Part shown: in pieces, positions 36,335 through 46,617 of the stretch | How positions within the stretch are numbered: the stretch's first letter is position 1 | Layout: each line of letters begins with the position of its first letter | NCBI RefSeq assembly: GCF_904846715.1 | Contig: NZ_CAJHBU010000014.1 | Span: 1 to 64,000 of the forward strand | Source of the DNA: Psychrobacter vallis | GTDB taxonomy: Bacteria > Pseudomonadota > Gammaproteobacteria > Pseudomonadales > Moraxellaceae | DNA length: 64,000 nt | Direction: 5' to 3' | Made by a program: the position numbers and the translations under genes | The notes under the pieces: generated by a model | What the model was told of the DNA's origin: nothing | Database searches by the model: none | The model's input: only the letters and a program-made list of their open reading frames with translations

Positions 36335-38689
36335 ATGCTTAAAGTATGCAAACTGAGTTTATCTATATCCATAGCACTAACAGCCCTCTCCGCTGTCTCT
36401 ATCACTACGATACACAGCGCCCATGCGAGCACATGCAGCTGTAATCAAGGCAAACTGTATTCTATCGACATTGATGAGCTAAACGGTATCCATCCGCACC
36501 AATTGACGTTGAAATCCAATGAGGCTTACTATCAGCTTGTCGATGCGAAAGGTCAGGTTATACAAGACAAACTATACGATATTAGTGCTTATGAAGACGG
36601 CCGTATTGTCGCTAAGCGCAATGGTCACTTTGGCGCTATTGATACAACTGGTAAAGTTGCTGTAGATTTTAAATACGATGCGATTGACGTATTGAACAAT
36701 GGGTTTTACCACTTAACGCAGTATTTCGGCAGCAAAAAAGCCACAGCCATTGCAACCAGCACAGGCAGCTGGCTGTATCCTGCCAACAATACATTTGAAA
36801 AAAACACTCAAGTGGATTACTTATATGCTGATGACGTCAATCAGATAACTTATTTCACGGTTCTAAAAAATGGCAAGCATGGCCTCATTAATGATAAAAA
36901 CCAAACTTTGATTGCGCCTATATACGATGAATTAGCATTATTAGATACGTGCCCAAATGAACGTTTGTTTATGAAGGCTGTTTCAGGTGATAAAGTAGGT
37001 TTGATTGACCAATATCAAAAAGTCGTGGTGCCTTTTGCTAAAAATATAAACATCGAAAATTTTAATGAAGACAAGCAAATATTCAGTGTGAAGTCTTATG
37101 TTCTTAGGAACAATGAGAATTCTATTCATACAAATAATGAGACCATTAGTTCAGAAACATTAATAAACGGAAAAGGCGTTTCTATAATAAAAGCTGACGC
37201 CAGTATTAAACCTTTAAATAGCAATTTATATGAGTATAAAAAGTCCAATAAGTACGGCATTATTAATAGTAACGGCGTCATAGTATTACCAGCGAACTTT
37301 GACTACTTATATAGCCAGAATGACGCCTCGATTTTGGCCGCCCAAAACCAAAAGATAGGTATCGTTACCAAGGAAAGTAATAATAGACTTGCAGTTAACA
37401 AGTTCTACGATAGTCTTGAGCCAACTTACGATAGTACCTACACTTTAAGTGAGATAGAAAATCAATCGTTGAAACATGAGGAATATGATGATGAGCAGGT
37501 CAGCGATAGCGATGATAAAACTATTGATGAATCTACGAGTGCTGTAGAAGTAGAAATCATGGAGGAAACTGATAATACGCTTGAAGCGATAACATACAAC
37601 CCACCTACTACCTCATATATTGCTCAAATAAATCACAAGCTTGGATTAGTCGATAGCAATAACAAAGTAGTAATACCAATTATTTATGATGAAATGGGTT
37701 CCTTTGAACACTTTATTAGAGTAAAAAAAGATAATAAATATGGTTTAATCACTGAAAAAAATGACATCATAAAACCACTGATATACGACGATATTATGTC
37801 ACTAAACGGTTTACATGGTGACAGTATTGGTATGGTCTTTACCAAGGATCACCAGCAACACCTAGCCAATAAATTTGGTAGTACCCTGACTAAATTTTCT
37901 GACTATCGTTTTATAAATGATAAGCTTTATGGCTTAGACAATATGACTGTCATTGAAAAAGACGGCAAATATGGTCTGTTTAATATCACAGGTAAAAAAG
38001 TCATCATCCCACCTATATACGAAGATATGTCTGAAAGTATTTACAACAATAGTATACTGGCGCAGTTGGATGGCAAAAAACTATTGATAGACACCTCAGG
38101 TAAGATGCTGATTAACAATTTGTCTCAATATACTGAAATCAACCGCTCATCCGATAGCGATCAAATAACCGTTAAAACAAAAGACGATAAATATGGCGTG
38201 ATTGACTATAAAGGTAAAACTATTATACCAGCAGACTATGACTCCCTAGAATTACAATCACTAACAAATAACTATGGTGACGTATGGGATGAAAGTGATA
38301 GCAAACTCGCTGTAACGCTCTATATCGTGGAGAAAAATGGAAAGTACGGTGCTTTTAATAGGGATGGAGGTGTTGTAGCACCGCTAGAATATACTCATAT
38401 ACAGTCTATTGCTTATCCAGCCTACTTGCTCGTTACTAAAGATAAGATCACTGAAGATAATATTGACACTACTGGGGTCGTCAATTTCGGCTTAATGAGC
38501 CCAGCAGGAAAGCTGGTACTGGAAATGAAATATGATGCAATAGTGTCCAATTATTATGATCCTGAAGGCAAAATATACGCCATCCATACCGAGAGAGACA
38601 CGGTTGAAATTTATGATAAAACCTTAAAATTTTTAGAAACTCAGAACTTAACATCGTTTGCAGCCAATAATGAGTGGTATGACCAATAA
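36335..38689 (+). CDS. exported WG-repeat protein
   Basis: 784 residues from the ATG at 36335, where a clean Sec signal peptide begins (MLKVCKLSLSISIAL ... SAHA|S). Upstream in-frame ATG 36293 and TTG 36284 are possible but would lengthen the n-region. The mature part is built of WG repeats: KHGLINDKNQTLIAPIYDEL, NKYGLITEKNDIIKPLIYDD, KYGLFNITGKKVIIPPIYED, DDKYGVIDYKGKTIIPADYD and others, about 10 copies. An acidic linker lies near residues 385-420. WG repeats form beta-rich solenoids of unknown role, and here the protein should be periplasmic or surface-exposed. An early CSCNQG segment could hold a disulfide. It stands alone. Confidence 0.82.
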   Translation: MLKVCKLSLSISIALTALSAVSITTIHSAHASTCSCNQGKLYSIDIDELNGIHPHQLTLKSNEAYYQLVDAKGQVIQDKLYDISAYEDGRIVAKRNGHFGAIDTTGKVAVDFKYDAIDVLNNGFYHLTQYFGSKKATAIATSTGSWLYPANNTFEKNTQVDYLYADDVNQITYFTVLKNGKHGLINDKNQTLIAPIYDELALLDTCPNERLFMKAVSGDKVGLIDQYQKVVVPFAKNINIENFNEDKQIFSVKSYVLRNNENSIHTNNETISSETLINGKGVSIIKADASIKPLNSNLYEYKKSNKYGIINSNGVIVLPANFDYLYSQNDASILAAQNQKIGIVTKESNNRLAVNKFYDSLEPTYDSTYTLSEIENQSLKHEEYDDEQVSDSDDKTIDESTSAVEVEIMEETDNTLEAITYNPPTTSYIAQINHKLGLVDSNNKVVIPIIYDEMGSFEHFIRVKKDNKYGLITEKNDIIKPLIYDDIMSLNGLHGDSIGMVFTKDHQQHLANKFGSTLTKFSDYRFINDKLYGLDNMTVIEKDGKYGLFNITGKKVIIPPIYEDMSESIYNNSILAQLDGKKLLIDTSGKMLINNLSQYTEINRSSDSDQITVKTKDDKYGVIDYKGKTIIPADYDSLELQSLTNNYGDVWDESDSKLAVTLYIVEKNGKYGAFNRDGGVVAPLEYTHIQSIAYPAYLLVTKDKITEDNIDTTGVVNFGLMSPAGKLVLEMKYDAIVSNYYDPEGKIYAIHTERDTVEIYDKTLKFLETQNLTSFAANNEWYDQ

Positions 38690-38756
38690 AACAGATAAAA
38701 CGGCGGTCAATATCAATCATCATTGACCGCCTTATTGCCACGTTTTAAAACAGGAT

Positions 38757-40001
38757 TTACCCCACCACCAACCGCATCAGTTGGGTACTGATATAACCGC
38801 CAAACGTCCCCACCGCATAACCCAAAATTCCCAAAAATACGCCTACTGGCGCAAGCGACGGATGAAATGCCGTCGCAACAATTGGGGCTGATGATGCGCC
38901 GCCCGTATTGGCATTAGAGCCAACTGCCAAAAAGAAAAATGGCGCACGGATGAGTCTAGCGACAGCAAAAATGATGATGACATGGATACTCATCCATAAG
39001 AAGCCGATTAGCAATAATCGCCACTGTGAGACAATACCAGCCAAATTGATCTGCATACCGATGGCCGCAATCAATACAAATATAAACACCGTACCAATTT
39101 TAGAAGCGCCCGCATGATCGAGCCTGCGGACTTTGGTAAATGAGAACCCAACACCAATTAAGGTGATAATGACCACCATCCAAAAAAACGCACTGGCAAA
39201 GCTGTATTGTACTGCCCATTTATACGGTGCAAAAAATCCTGCAATTTGCTCGCCTAGAAAGTGTGCAACACCTACCATGGCAAAGCACAACCCAAACATC
39301 ACCATCAAATCATTTAAGGTGGCAGGACGAGCATGGTCACGCTCATAACTCTCGACCGCTTTAACAACTTTATCGATGCTACTGGTATCTGCCTTTAGGA
39401 AGCGGTCTATTTTATCGCTGTGTTTGGCCATAACCAAGATTGCTAGTAACCACAGTGAGGCGTTGGTGGTATCCACCAAAATCATCATTCCAAATAAGTC
39501 ATCGCTGACCCCGAACAACTCCTTCATTGCTGCTTGGTTGGCCGCGCCGCCGATCCAACTCCCCGCCACCGCCGAAAACCCGCGCCATAACGTATCATCG
39601 GTAAACATCGAAGGCGACACCCACTTAGCGATTCCCAAGCTTATTGGACCGCTGATGATAATGGCGATACTTGCCGCAAAAAACATGGCAATCGCTTTCC
39701 AGCCTAAGCCCAGTATCTTAGGAACATCCATCGATAAAGTCATCAATAGCAAACTTGCTGGCAATAAATAGGTTGCGGTAAAGCCATAAATTTGTGAGCC
39801 AACGCCATCGGCGAACACCCCTAAACTATTGAGCGTCGCTGGTATAAAGCAGCACAGCACAATACCCGGTAATACTGCATAAAATCGTTGCCAGAACTTA
39901 CTGGGCAACCCTTGGGTATAAAAAACCAAACCGATGATGGCCATAATAATACCAAACGCTAATGGTAGACTATCAATGGCTAAATGTGAGGCAACAGGCA
40001 T
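38757..40001 (-). CDS. DUF819 family integral membrane protein
   Basis: 414 residues from the ATG at 40001, with GGAG seven bases upstream. It has about 11-12 hydrophobic helices and DUF819 (YjcL-like) hallmarks: the GSWIGGAANQAAMKE motif in the middle and NANTGGASSAPIVATAFHPS near the C terminus, two Gly/Ala/Asn re-entrant-type loops reminiscent of ion-coupled transporters. The substrate is unknown. A bidirectional terminator at 40125-40157 separates it from the helicase upstream. Confidence 0.82.
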   Translation of the reverse strand: MPVASHLAIDSLPLAFGIIMAIIGLVFYTQGLPSKFWQRFYAVLPGIVLCCFIPATLNSLGVFADGVGSQIYGFTATYLLPASLLLMTLSMDVPKILGLGWKAIAMFFAASIAIIISGPISLGIAKWVSPSMFTDDTLWRGFSAVAGSWIGGAANQAAMKELFGVSDDLFGMMILVDTTNASLWLLAILVMAKHSDKIDRFLKADTSSIDKVVKAVESYERDHARPATLNDLMVMFGLCFAMVGVAHFLGEQIAGFFAPYKWAVQYSFASAFFWMVVIITLIGVGFSFTKVRRLDHAGASKIGTVFIFVLIAAIGMQINLAGIVSQWRLLLIGFLWMSIHVIIIFAVARLIRAPFFFLAVGSNANTGGASSAPIVATAFHPSLAPVGVFLGILGYAVGTFGGYISTQLMRLVVG

Positions 40002-40124
40002 CAAGGCGCTCCAAGAGATACAACTGGCAAAAGTGGATCAGTATAGACAAGGCGAAAAAGACGTGCAAGCCACTATCTTGTACTCGCCACTCAAGACAGC
40101 CATGCATATAAAGCAAGCAAACGC

Positions 40125-40157
40125 AAAAAAGCCAGATAACAAGTATCTGGCTTTTTT
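40125..40157. terminator. bidirectional intrinsic terminator
   Basis: AAAAAAGCCAGATA ... TATCTGGCTTTTTT, a perfect stem with A/T runs. It ends the DEAD-box helicase transcript on the minus strand. Confidence 0.88.
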
Positions 40158-40213
40158 GTACTAGGTTATATAGTTAGATCAAAAACTTCAATCAACCATT
40201 AACAATAGTGTTA

Positions 40214-41884
40214 TTACGAATTATTACCACGGTTGCCGCCGTTCGGACGACCTTGACCACGGCTGTCAGAACGACTTGCCGGACGACCTTGGCTGCCACT
40301 TGGACGACCACGACCAGTTGCTGCACGCTCACCACGTGGAACGCCAGTGCTATCGCCACGGCTTGGGCCGCCAGTACGCTTGCCTTGATACGGCTTGCCA
40401 CCTGAACGCTCATTTGGTTTGCCTGACGCGTCACGTGGCTTACCTTGATAACCGCTGTCATTGCTGGCGCGTTGACCAGTAGGTGCGCTGTCGCTTGAAC
40501 GACCACGAGCATTAGCGGGATTACCTTGATAGCCACCGCTTGAGCGACCACGGCCTTGACCATTGCCGCCGCCACTTGAGCGACCACGACCACGGCCACG
40601 ACCATTACCTTTGTTTTCGCTAGGTACATAAGTCTTCTTAGGCTCCATGCCTTCGATGATACATACTTCCATTTTGCGATCTAAATAACGGTTGATAGCG
40701 TTTAGCTGTGGACGATCATCCATGCTACATAAGCTGATAGCGATACCAGTACGACCAGCACGACCACAACGACCGATACGATGGACGTAATCTTCTGTTT
40801 GACGCGGTAAGTCATAGTTAATGACGTGCGAGATGGCTGGTATGTCTAAACCACGAGCGGCAACATCCGTTGCTACTAGGATTTTAACTTTGCCATTACG
40901 CAAGTCCTGAACGATGCGGTTACGCTTGCTTTGTGGCAAATCACCATGTAGGAAGCTGGCTTTATGACCGGCTTCTTGTAGCTGTTTGGCCAGTTTTTCA
41001 GTACTGCGTTTGGTAGCAGCAAAGATAATGATCTGTTCCATATCTTGCTGGCAAACGATTTTGTCAAGCAATCTGTTTTTGTGATCAAAATCATCACAGT
41101 AATACACTTTTTCTTCGATGTGTGCAGATTCTACTTTGATCGATACACGCTCAGGGTTCTTGGTGAAGCTAGCAGCGATTTTACCTACTGGACCATCCCA
41201 AGTTGCTGAACACATAATCGTTTGACGATCAGTCGGTGCTGCGCGTAGGATGTCGCTGATATCGTCAGCAAAACCCATGTCTAGCATACGGTCAGCTTCA
41301 TCAAGTACCAACACTTCTAGGTTTGATAGGTCAACACGGCCTGCATTGATATGGTCAAGTAGACGACCAGGCGTTGCAACAATCACTTGAACGCCTTTTT
41401 TCAAAGCAGTGATCTGACCATTGTATGGCGCGCCGCCCACTAATGGCACACAAAATAGACCACGCATGTCTTTAGAGTAAGTACGGACACTGTCATGTAC
41501 TTGCTGAGCAAGCTCACGCGTTGGCGTTAGGATAAGGGCTTTGGTTAGTTTATCAAAGCTAGTTGCACGGCTTAAGCGATCAAGTACTGGGATGACGAAT
41601 GCCGCCGTTTTACCACTACCCGTTTGCGCTGACAATAAAAGGTCACGACCGGCTAGAGCAAAAGGAATGGCTTGTTCTTGAATAGGTGTTGGATTGGTAT
41701 AGCCACTGCGATCAAGCGCAGTAAGAATTGGCTTAGCAATACCAAGATCAGTAAAGGTGACTTTGTTTTCTTCAGTGGCGTCAGTAGTAGCCGCTTGAGT
41801 GTCAGTGCTTGGAGTAGCGTTTGGTGTGTTGGTGCTTTCGATGATGCCGTTTTCAGCGGCGATTGCAGATAAGATGTCAGTCAT
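40214..41884 (-). CDS. DEAD-box RNA helicase with RGG-rich tail
   Basis: 556 residues. The helicase core carries every DEAD motif: Q motif (NPTPIQEQAIPFAL), I AQTGSGKTAAF, Ia PTRELAQQ, Ib TPGRLLDH, II VLDEADRMLDMGF, III CSATWDG, V VATDVAARGLD and VI YVHRIGRCGRAGR. The last ~130 residues are a Gly/Arg/Ser/Pro/Gln low-complexity tail with RGRGRGR and repeated GRSSGG motifs, an RNA-binding tail typical of RhlE/CsdA-like helicases. A role in ribosome assembly and cold adaptation is likely from the family. AAGGA lies five bases upstream of the ATG. The 580-base spacer upstream could hold a long 5' leader as in cold-shock helicase genes. Confidence 0.9.
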   Translation of the reverse strand: MTDILSAIAAENGIIESTNTPNATPSTDTQAATTDATEENKVTFTDLGIAKPILTALDRSGYTNPTPIQEQAIPFALAGRDLLLSAQTGSGKTAAFVIPVLDRLSRATSFDKLTKALILTPTRELAQQVHDSVRTYSKDMRGLFCVPLVGGAPYNGQITALKKGVQVIVATPGRLLDHINAGRVDLSNLEVLVLDEADRMLDMGFADDISDILRAAPTDRQTIMCSATWDGPVGKIAASFTKNPERVSIKVESAHIEEKVYYCDDFDHKNRLLDKIVCQQDMEQIIIFAATKRSTEKLAKQLQEAGHKASFLHGDLPQSKRNRIVQDLRNGKVKILVATDVAARGLDIPAISHVINYDLPRQTEDYVHRIGRCGRAGRTGIAISLCSMDDRPQLNAINRYLDRKMEVCIIEGMEPKKTYVPSENKGNGRGRGRGRSSGGGNGQGRGRSSGGYQGNPANARGRSSDSAPTGQRASNDSGYQGKPRDASGKPNERSGGKPYQGKRTGGPSRGDSTGVPRGERAATGRGRPSGSQGRPASRSDSRGQGRPNGGNRGNNS

Positions 41885-42467
41885 AAGAATCCTTGGTAAG
41901 TATAAGCTGCTGTAAATTCAGCAAGCTTGATGCATACCACTGATAACCGTTCACCACGCTGCCTTTATTAAAGAACTATCGGACCACATAAAAGTGTCGA
42001 TAATCAGAAGCCAAGCCAATTAAGCTTAGAGCCTCTACAATAAATGCGTTCGTGCTGTCTGACGTATTTTGGTGGTAGTGCCGAGTGTCTCATCCTTGAT
42101 CGATATAAGCGCATTATTGATGCTTTGTCCAAAGCAAATAACCGCAAACAACAACCAATTTAGTCCAAATTTATAGACTAACAGATAAGATATGAGTCAA
42201 AAATAACTGATATATTTATAAGGCGTTATTTAAGTACACAAAATCATCGGCAACAATTACTTATGGTCATCCTAGACCCAAAATCGCAGGCGATGTTATC
42301 AATCTCATAATTCACGAAAGCATAAGCTAACGTGGCGACGCAGTATAACACATTAAAAAATTATCTGTACCTATTTTTTAAATTATTGTAGAAATTCGTT
42401 CGATATTATCAATCATGACCCGCTTAAATCAGTCATGCAACAAGTAATTCGTTGATTGCGTTAGCCG
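41885..42467. other. long spacer upstream of the DEAD-box helicase gene
   Basis: 583 bases without a supportable gene, between the helicase start and the DUF1176 stop codon. It is AT-rich with no clear intrinsic terminator. It may contain a long 5' leader for the helicase mRNA; no defined element was recognised. Confidence 0.3.
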
Positions 42468-43556
42468 CTATGACATTATTTTAACGTCAGTGACATAAGT
42501 GGGTAGCTGCCATGCCCCGCCTGCTTCAATCAGTCGACACAGTCCAGTGGTGCTTTCGTGACTTTTTTCAAAGCCGCTACCAGTCCATACCCAATCGACC
42601 TTACTTAAACAGTCACCAATACCGCGCCCTTTGAGAACTGAGGTTATTTTACCTTTATCGTAGCCAGTAGCATCAGTTGTGACCAGCTTCGGCTTATAAG
42701 GCTTGCTATCATTAATGACCCACATACCTATGCCTGTGTTGTAAGCGCCTGTCCAACAATCATGCTGTACTAGCAGCTGCGAGCTATTTAGGCGGCTGAC
42801 ACGCCATGGCGATTTATCTGACAGATTTGGGCAGTCAATATCGACCTCTTTTATCGTATCTTTCATTAGTGTTGCCAACTGTGAGGCTCGCATACCAAAC
42901 TTCTTGTTGGTATTGGAAACGGCTTTCGGGTTAGGCGCTACAAAGCGCAGGGTTGGCATAGATTTAGGCGACAGTACTCTACTATTAGGCTTGGTCGCGG
43001 CATCATTATGAATAAAGGCGCTTGATGTTCCTACTCGGCCTTGAGCATCGTCGGCCTTGAGCATAACGGCACTCGCGCCTTTGTCAGAAAGCTGCCAGCG
43101 CGAGTTACGCAGTACCAGTTCGATCTTGCTGGATTTAGTCAGAGCTTCTAATAGAGCGCTTACTTGCGTAGCGGTCAAATCAGCACTCCCCGCTGCGGCT
43201 GAAAAAGGTTTGATCTCGCCATAATTTCTATCGTTAATAAACAAAGAGATACGGTGACGATTGCCCAGTTGCATTAAAGCCTTGGATGAACTTTCTTTGG
43301 CACCGCCAAGCTTTACTTTGCCATCGACAACAGCGTTTACGCCAGCGCGACGTACCAGCAATACCGATATAGGAAATTCGCTATTGTTTTCTGCTTGGTA
43401 GCCAGCTAGCCGGCAAGTACGAGTATTGTCACAGACGACCTGCCAGTCTTGACTGGTAAATTCAATCCCCGTGCTTGCCATACTTGCTGTGCTAAAGAAA
43501 GCGGTGCTTATAACCGCACATATGGATATAGGTAGTAGTATTTTATTTTTTATCAT
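42468..43556 (-). CDS. DUF1176 family exported protein
   Basis: 362 residues from the ATG at 43556, chosen because a signal peptide starts there (MIKNKILLPISICAVIST ... SMA|S). An in-frame ATG at 43745 would add a 63-residue hydrophilic leader with no homology I can see. The mature protein shows DUF1176 features: the early DWQVVCDNTRTCRLAGYQ block with two cysteines, VLLVRRAG, a central LRNSRWQLSDKGASAVM, and a C-terminal half with Cys-rich WRVSRL ... DCWTG and WVWTGSGF segments. It is periplasmic, function unknown. No good ribosome-binding site is visible before either start. Confidence 0.75.
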   Translation of the reverse strand: MIKNKILLPISICAVISTAFFSTASMASTGIEFTSQDWQVVCDNTRTCRLAGYQAENNSEFPISVLLVRRAGVNAVVDGKVKLGGAKESSSKALMQLGNRHRISLFINDRNYGEIKPFSAAAGSADLTATQVSALLEALTKSSKIELVLRNSRWQLSDKGASAVMLKADDAQGRVGTSSAFIHNDAATKPNSRVLSPKSMPTLRFVAPNPKAVSNTNKKFGMRASQLATLMKDTIKEVDIDCPNLSDKSPWRVSRLNSSQLLVQHDCWTGAYNTGIGMWVINDSKPYKPKLVTTDATGYDKGKITSVLKGRGIGDCLSKVDWVWTGSGFEKSHESTTGLCRLIEAGGAWQLPTYVTDVKIMS

Positions 43557-43990
43557 TAATAATAGCGTCTTTTTTATTTTTTTAATATTGATGTTTGAAT
43601 ACGTGCTGTAATACGATTCTGAGTAACTAGAAACATCTCTGCATTGACGCTCCTGACTGGTACTAACAGCAGGGTTAGAAAAATTTAGGTCGCCAGCGCT
43701 TGCCCTTAGTGCTAGGGTCATCAGCTTACTACTATCATTCTTCATAATCGTTACTCATCAATAGAAGAAGTATAAACACCAGTCCATTAGGAGTAGTGCA
43801 CCGCTATCTTAACGTACCAATGTTTCTATCTGTTATACTAATGTATTTTTATGTAAAAAAATCAAAGTATGTTGCTATTAGGTATAATCATATATGAGTA
43901 TATACAAACAATAAAGTCAATAAAAAAGCTGATAAACGAATCGCTTATCAGCCTTATTGCTACTATAAATGCCTGTTATCCATTGAAAAA
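43557..43990. other. spacer between the DUF1176 gene and yghU
   Basis: It holds the possible 63-codon upstream extension of the DUF1176 frame (to 43745), AT-rich sequence, and the yghU terminator at 43922-43953. Nothing else was recognised. Confidence 0.4.
43922..43953 (-). terminator. intrinsic terminator of the yghU-like gene
   Basis: Minus-strand GGCTGATAA ... TTTATCAGC stem followed by six T, 38 bases past the stop codon. Confidence 0.8.
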
Positions 43991-44845
43991 TTAGCCCATT
44001 GGTTGTAACGACAAGTCTACAGCACGTTTAATGGCAGGACGTTCGGCAATTTTCTGCGCCCAACGTTTTACATGTTTATAGTCCTCTACTTGTAGAAACT
44101 CTGCGGCATCGTAGAGCTTGCCAAGTACCAGCTGCCCGTACCACGCCCAAATAATCATGTCAGCAATATTATAATCTTCTTCCTTATCGCCACACATGTA
44201 CTCACTGTTTTTGAGATGAGTATCCAGCACATCAAGCTGTCGTTTGGTTTCCATTGTATAGCGGTTGATTGGATACTCAAGTGGTTCAGGTGCATACGCG
44301 TAAAAATGTCCAAAACCGCCGCCTAAAAAGGGCGCGCTGCCCATTTGCCACATGACCCAAGACAGACAGTCGGCCCGAGCTTTGCCAGCCTCTAAAGGAA
44401 TGAATTTACCAAACTTTTCTGCTAAATACATCAAGATTGCACCGGATTCAAAGACAGCAATAGGCTCGCCCCCTTCTTTATTAGAATGATCGACCAACGC
44501 TGGAATCTTTGAGTTAGGATTGATAGCCACAAACCCCGAACCAAACTGATCGCCTGCCGAGATATCGATTTTGTAAGCATCGTATTCAGCGCCTTTGATA
44601 ACAAGCTCTGCCAATTCTTCTAGCAGCATATTGACCTTGACACCATTTGGTGTATTGAGCGAATACAGCTGTAGCGGAGCATCTCCTACTGATAGTGTTT
44701 TATCATGACGCGCACCAGCTGTCGGGCGATTAATGCTAGCAAACTTACCACCGTTGTCTTTGTCCTGCACCCAAACCTTTGGTGGTACATATTTATCATT
44801 TTGGCCATCGGCATGGTTGCTAGATTTAGTATTGTCCTGACTCAT
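43991..44845 (-). CDS. yghU: YghU-type glutathione-dependent disulfide oxidoreductase
   Basis: 284 residues, the length of YghU (Nu-class GST). The long N-terminal arm KYVPPKVWVQDKDNGGKFAS and INRPTAGARHDK precedes the thioredoxin-like domain with LYSLNTPNGVKVNMLLEEL, the TPNG glutathione-binding loop. NPNSKIPALVDHS gives the cis-Pro and FESGAILMYLAEKFGKFIP the gamma-glutamyl contact. Nu-class GSTs bind two glutathiones and reduce organic disulfides and hydroperoxides. It is cytosolic and diverges from the MFS exporter gene. Confidence 0.92.
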   Translation of the reverse strand: MSQDNTKSSNHADGQNDKYVPPKVWVQDKDNGGKFASINRPTAGARHDKTLSVGDAPLQLYSLNTPNGVKVNMLLEELAELVIKGAEYDAYKIDISAGDQFGSGFVAINPNSKIPALVDHSNKEGGEPIAVFESGAILMYLAEKFGKFIPLEAGKARADCLSWVMWQMGSAPFLGGGFGHFYAYAPEPLEYPINRYTMETKRQLDVLDTHLKNSEYMCGDKEEDYNIADMIIWAWYGQLVLGKLYDAAEFLQVEDYKHVKRWAQKIAERPAIKRAVDLSLQPMG

Positions 44846-45149
44846 AACATATCCTCAGTTGGTGTTTTTGGTGTTATTAATACTTCTGCTAACGTTATTT
44901 ACCTATGTTTTTTTCTTAAGCCGTTAGCGAAAGTCCACTATAGCGAGAACCAACCCCTACATTAAAGTCCTCTCTTGTAATCAGTGTGATTGTCTATTTG
45001 CTTGTGGTTTTATAACATTGTTCCAGAGTTGTTACCTTGCGTCACTTTTATTATGATTCAGTCTTTCTTATACTAGTCCGCTTATATAACGATTGGATCG
45101 TAAATGTACTATTTATTTTATTTACGATGCCATATCTAATGAGATTGAG
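44846..45149. other. divergent promoter region, yghU / MFS exporter
   Basis: 304 bases between the two start codons. No operator, terminator or small gene was recognised. Confidence 0.35.
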
Positions 45150-46526
45150 ATGGTAACGCTAACCCCAACACAAGAAAAATACCTGCCCTATGTCCTAGCG
45201 GTAGCGCTATTCATGCAGATCCTAGATGCCACCATTTTAAATACGTCATTACCGCAAATGGCACAAGCGCTGGGTGAGTCGCCCTTAAAGATGCAGTGGG
45301 CGGTGATCAGTTATGCGTTGACCTTGGCTATTTTTATTCCTATTAGTGGGTTTTTAGCCGATAAATATGGCACTCGTCGAGTGTTTTTATCAGCAATCAT
45401 CATCTTCTGTATTGGCTCGCTACTATGCGCCGCCTCCCCTACGTTAGATTTTTTGATTGGTTCGCGCATCATTCAAGGTATTGGCGGTGCCATGATGACC
45501 CCCGTTGCCCGTTTAATATTGGTCAAGTCTTATCCACGCAATAAGCTATTGACGGTGATGAATTTTGCGGTTATTCCCGCATTGGTTGCACCGCTGGTAG
45601 GGCCTGTTTTGGGTGGTTACATCGTACAATACACCAGCTGGCATTGGATATTTTTGATTAATATACCAATGGGGTTGGTCGGCTTTATCTTGGGCAAAAA
45701 GCTCGTACCCGCTTTATTTGAGGATACCAGACGTCTCGATTGGATGGGTTTTTTGTTGTTTGCGGCAGCGGCTTGTGGATTTACTATGGCCGTTGAATTT
45801 GGGTCGCAGACAGGTCGTGGATTTTATGGGTTATTGCTGGGTTTGGGCGCGAGTATATTGATTGGTGCTTACGTCTGGCATGCCAAGCGGCGAGCTATGC
45901 CGTTATTTCCCCTGAGTTTGTTTGATATTCGCACCTTTCGTGTTGGTATTACTGGCAATCTATTCACGCGCCTCGGTATCAGCGCCGTGCCATTTTTATT
46001 GCCGCTATTATTACAAGTGGTATTTGAGTATTCACCTTCGCAAGCTGGCTGGCTACTTGCGCCCATTGCGGTGGGCGCCATTGGGGTTAAGCCATTTGTC
46101 AGTAAAATCATTCAACGCTTTAGCTACCGCAAAGTTCTGGTCTACAATACCTTATTTATGGGATCGCTTATCCTTGTCTTGACGCAGTTCAATGATGCCT
46201 CACAATGGCTTTGGTTTATACCTATTCTGACGGTGATGGGCGCCTGTAACTCCATGCAGTTTAGTGCAATGAACACAATTACTATCGGTGATTTAGAAGG
46301 CGCGCAGACCAGTAGCGGCAACAGCTTGATGGCAGTCAATCAACAGCTGGCTATTAGCTTTGGTATCGCTTTTGGTGCAGCGGTACTCAATATCTTACGT
46401 GAGCAGTTTGAAATGGACACCTTAATGGCATTCCATATCACTTATTGGATAATGGGGGTTTTAACCATTCTTTCAGGATTGTACTTTTTGCGCCTAAAGC
46501 CTGAAGATGGCCGTGGTTTATATTAG
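45150..46526 (+). CDS. MFS drug exporter, DHA2/EmrB-QacA type
   Basis: 458 residues from the ATG at 45150; the upstream TTG at 45093 would add 19 hydrophilic residues. It has about 14 hydrophobic segments. Family motifs are FMQILDATILNTSLPQMA (motif D1 of DHA2 exporters), GFLADKYGTRRVF (motif A), IQGIGGAMMTPVARLIL (motif B) and PLVGPVLGGYI (antiporter motif C). It is a proton-coupled exporter of toxic compounds in the inner membrane. No emrA-type adaptor is adjacent, so it probably works alone, like MdtD/QacA. The substrate is unknown. Confidence 0.88.
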   Translation: MVTLTPTQEKYLPYVLAVALFMQILDATILNTSLPQMAQALGESPLKMQWAVISYALTLAIFIPISGFLADKYGTRRVFLSAIIIFCIGSLLCAASPTLDFLIGSRIIQGIGGAMMTPVARLILVKSYPRNKLLTVMNFAVIPALVAPLVGPVLGGYIVQYTSWHWIFLINIPMGLVGFILGKKLVPALFEDTRRLDWMGFLLFAAAACGFTMAVEFGSQTGRGFYGLLLGLGASILIGAYVWHAKRRAMPLFPLSLFDIRTFRVGITGNLFTRLGISAVPFLLPLLLQVVFEYSPSQAGWLLAPIAVGAIGVKPFVSKIIQRFSYRKVLVYNTLFMGSLILVLTQFNDASQWLWFIPILTVMGACNSMQFSAMNTITIGDLEGAQTSSGNSLMAVNQQLAISFGIAFGAAVLNILREQFEMDTLMAFHITYWIMGVLTILSGLYFLRLKPEDGRGLY

Positions 46527-46532
46527 ACACAA

Positions 46533-46575
46533 AAAAGCCAGCGGGTAATTGATATTTATCAAACACACGCTGGCA
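46533..46575 (-). terminator. intrinsic terminator shared by the MFS and bacterioferritin genes
   Basis: GCCAGCG ... CGCTGGC stem. On the minus strand a run of six T follows, so it mainly serves the bacterioferritin transcript. Confidence 0.7.
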
Positions 46576-46617
46576 AGTTTGAACGGCTGAGCTGCTCATT
46601 CCGTACGCAGAAATGAC

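Noticed and set aside
40192..40629. 145-codon frame within the helicase tail region
   Set aside because: An Ala/Val-rich shadow of the Gly/Arg repeat coding sequence on the same strand in another frame.
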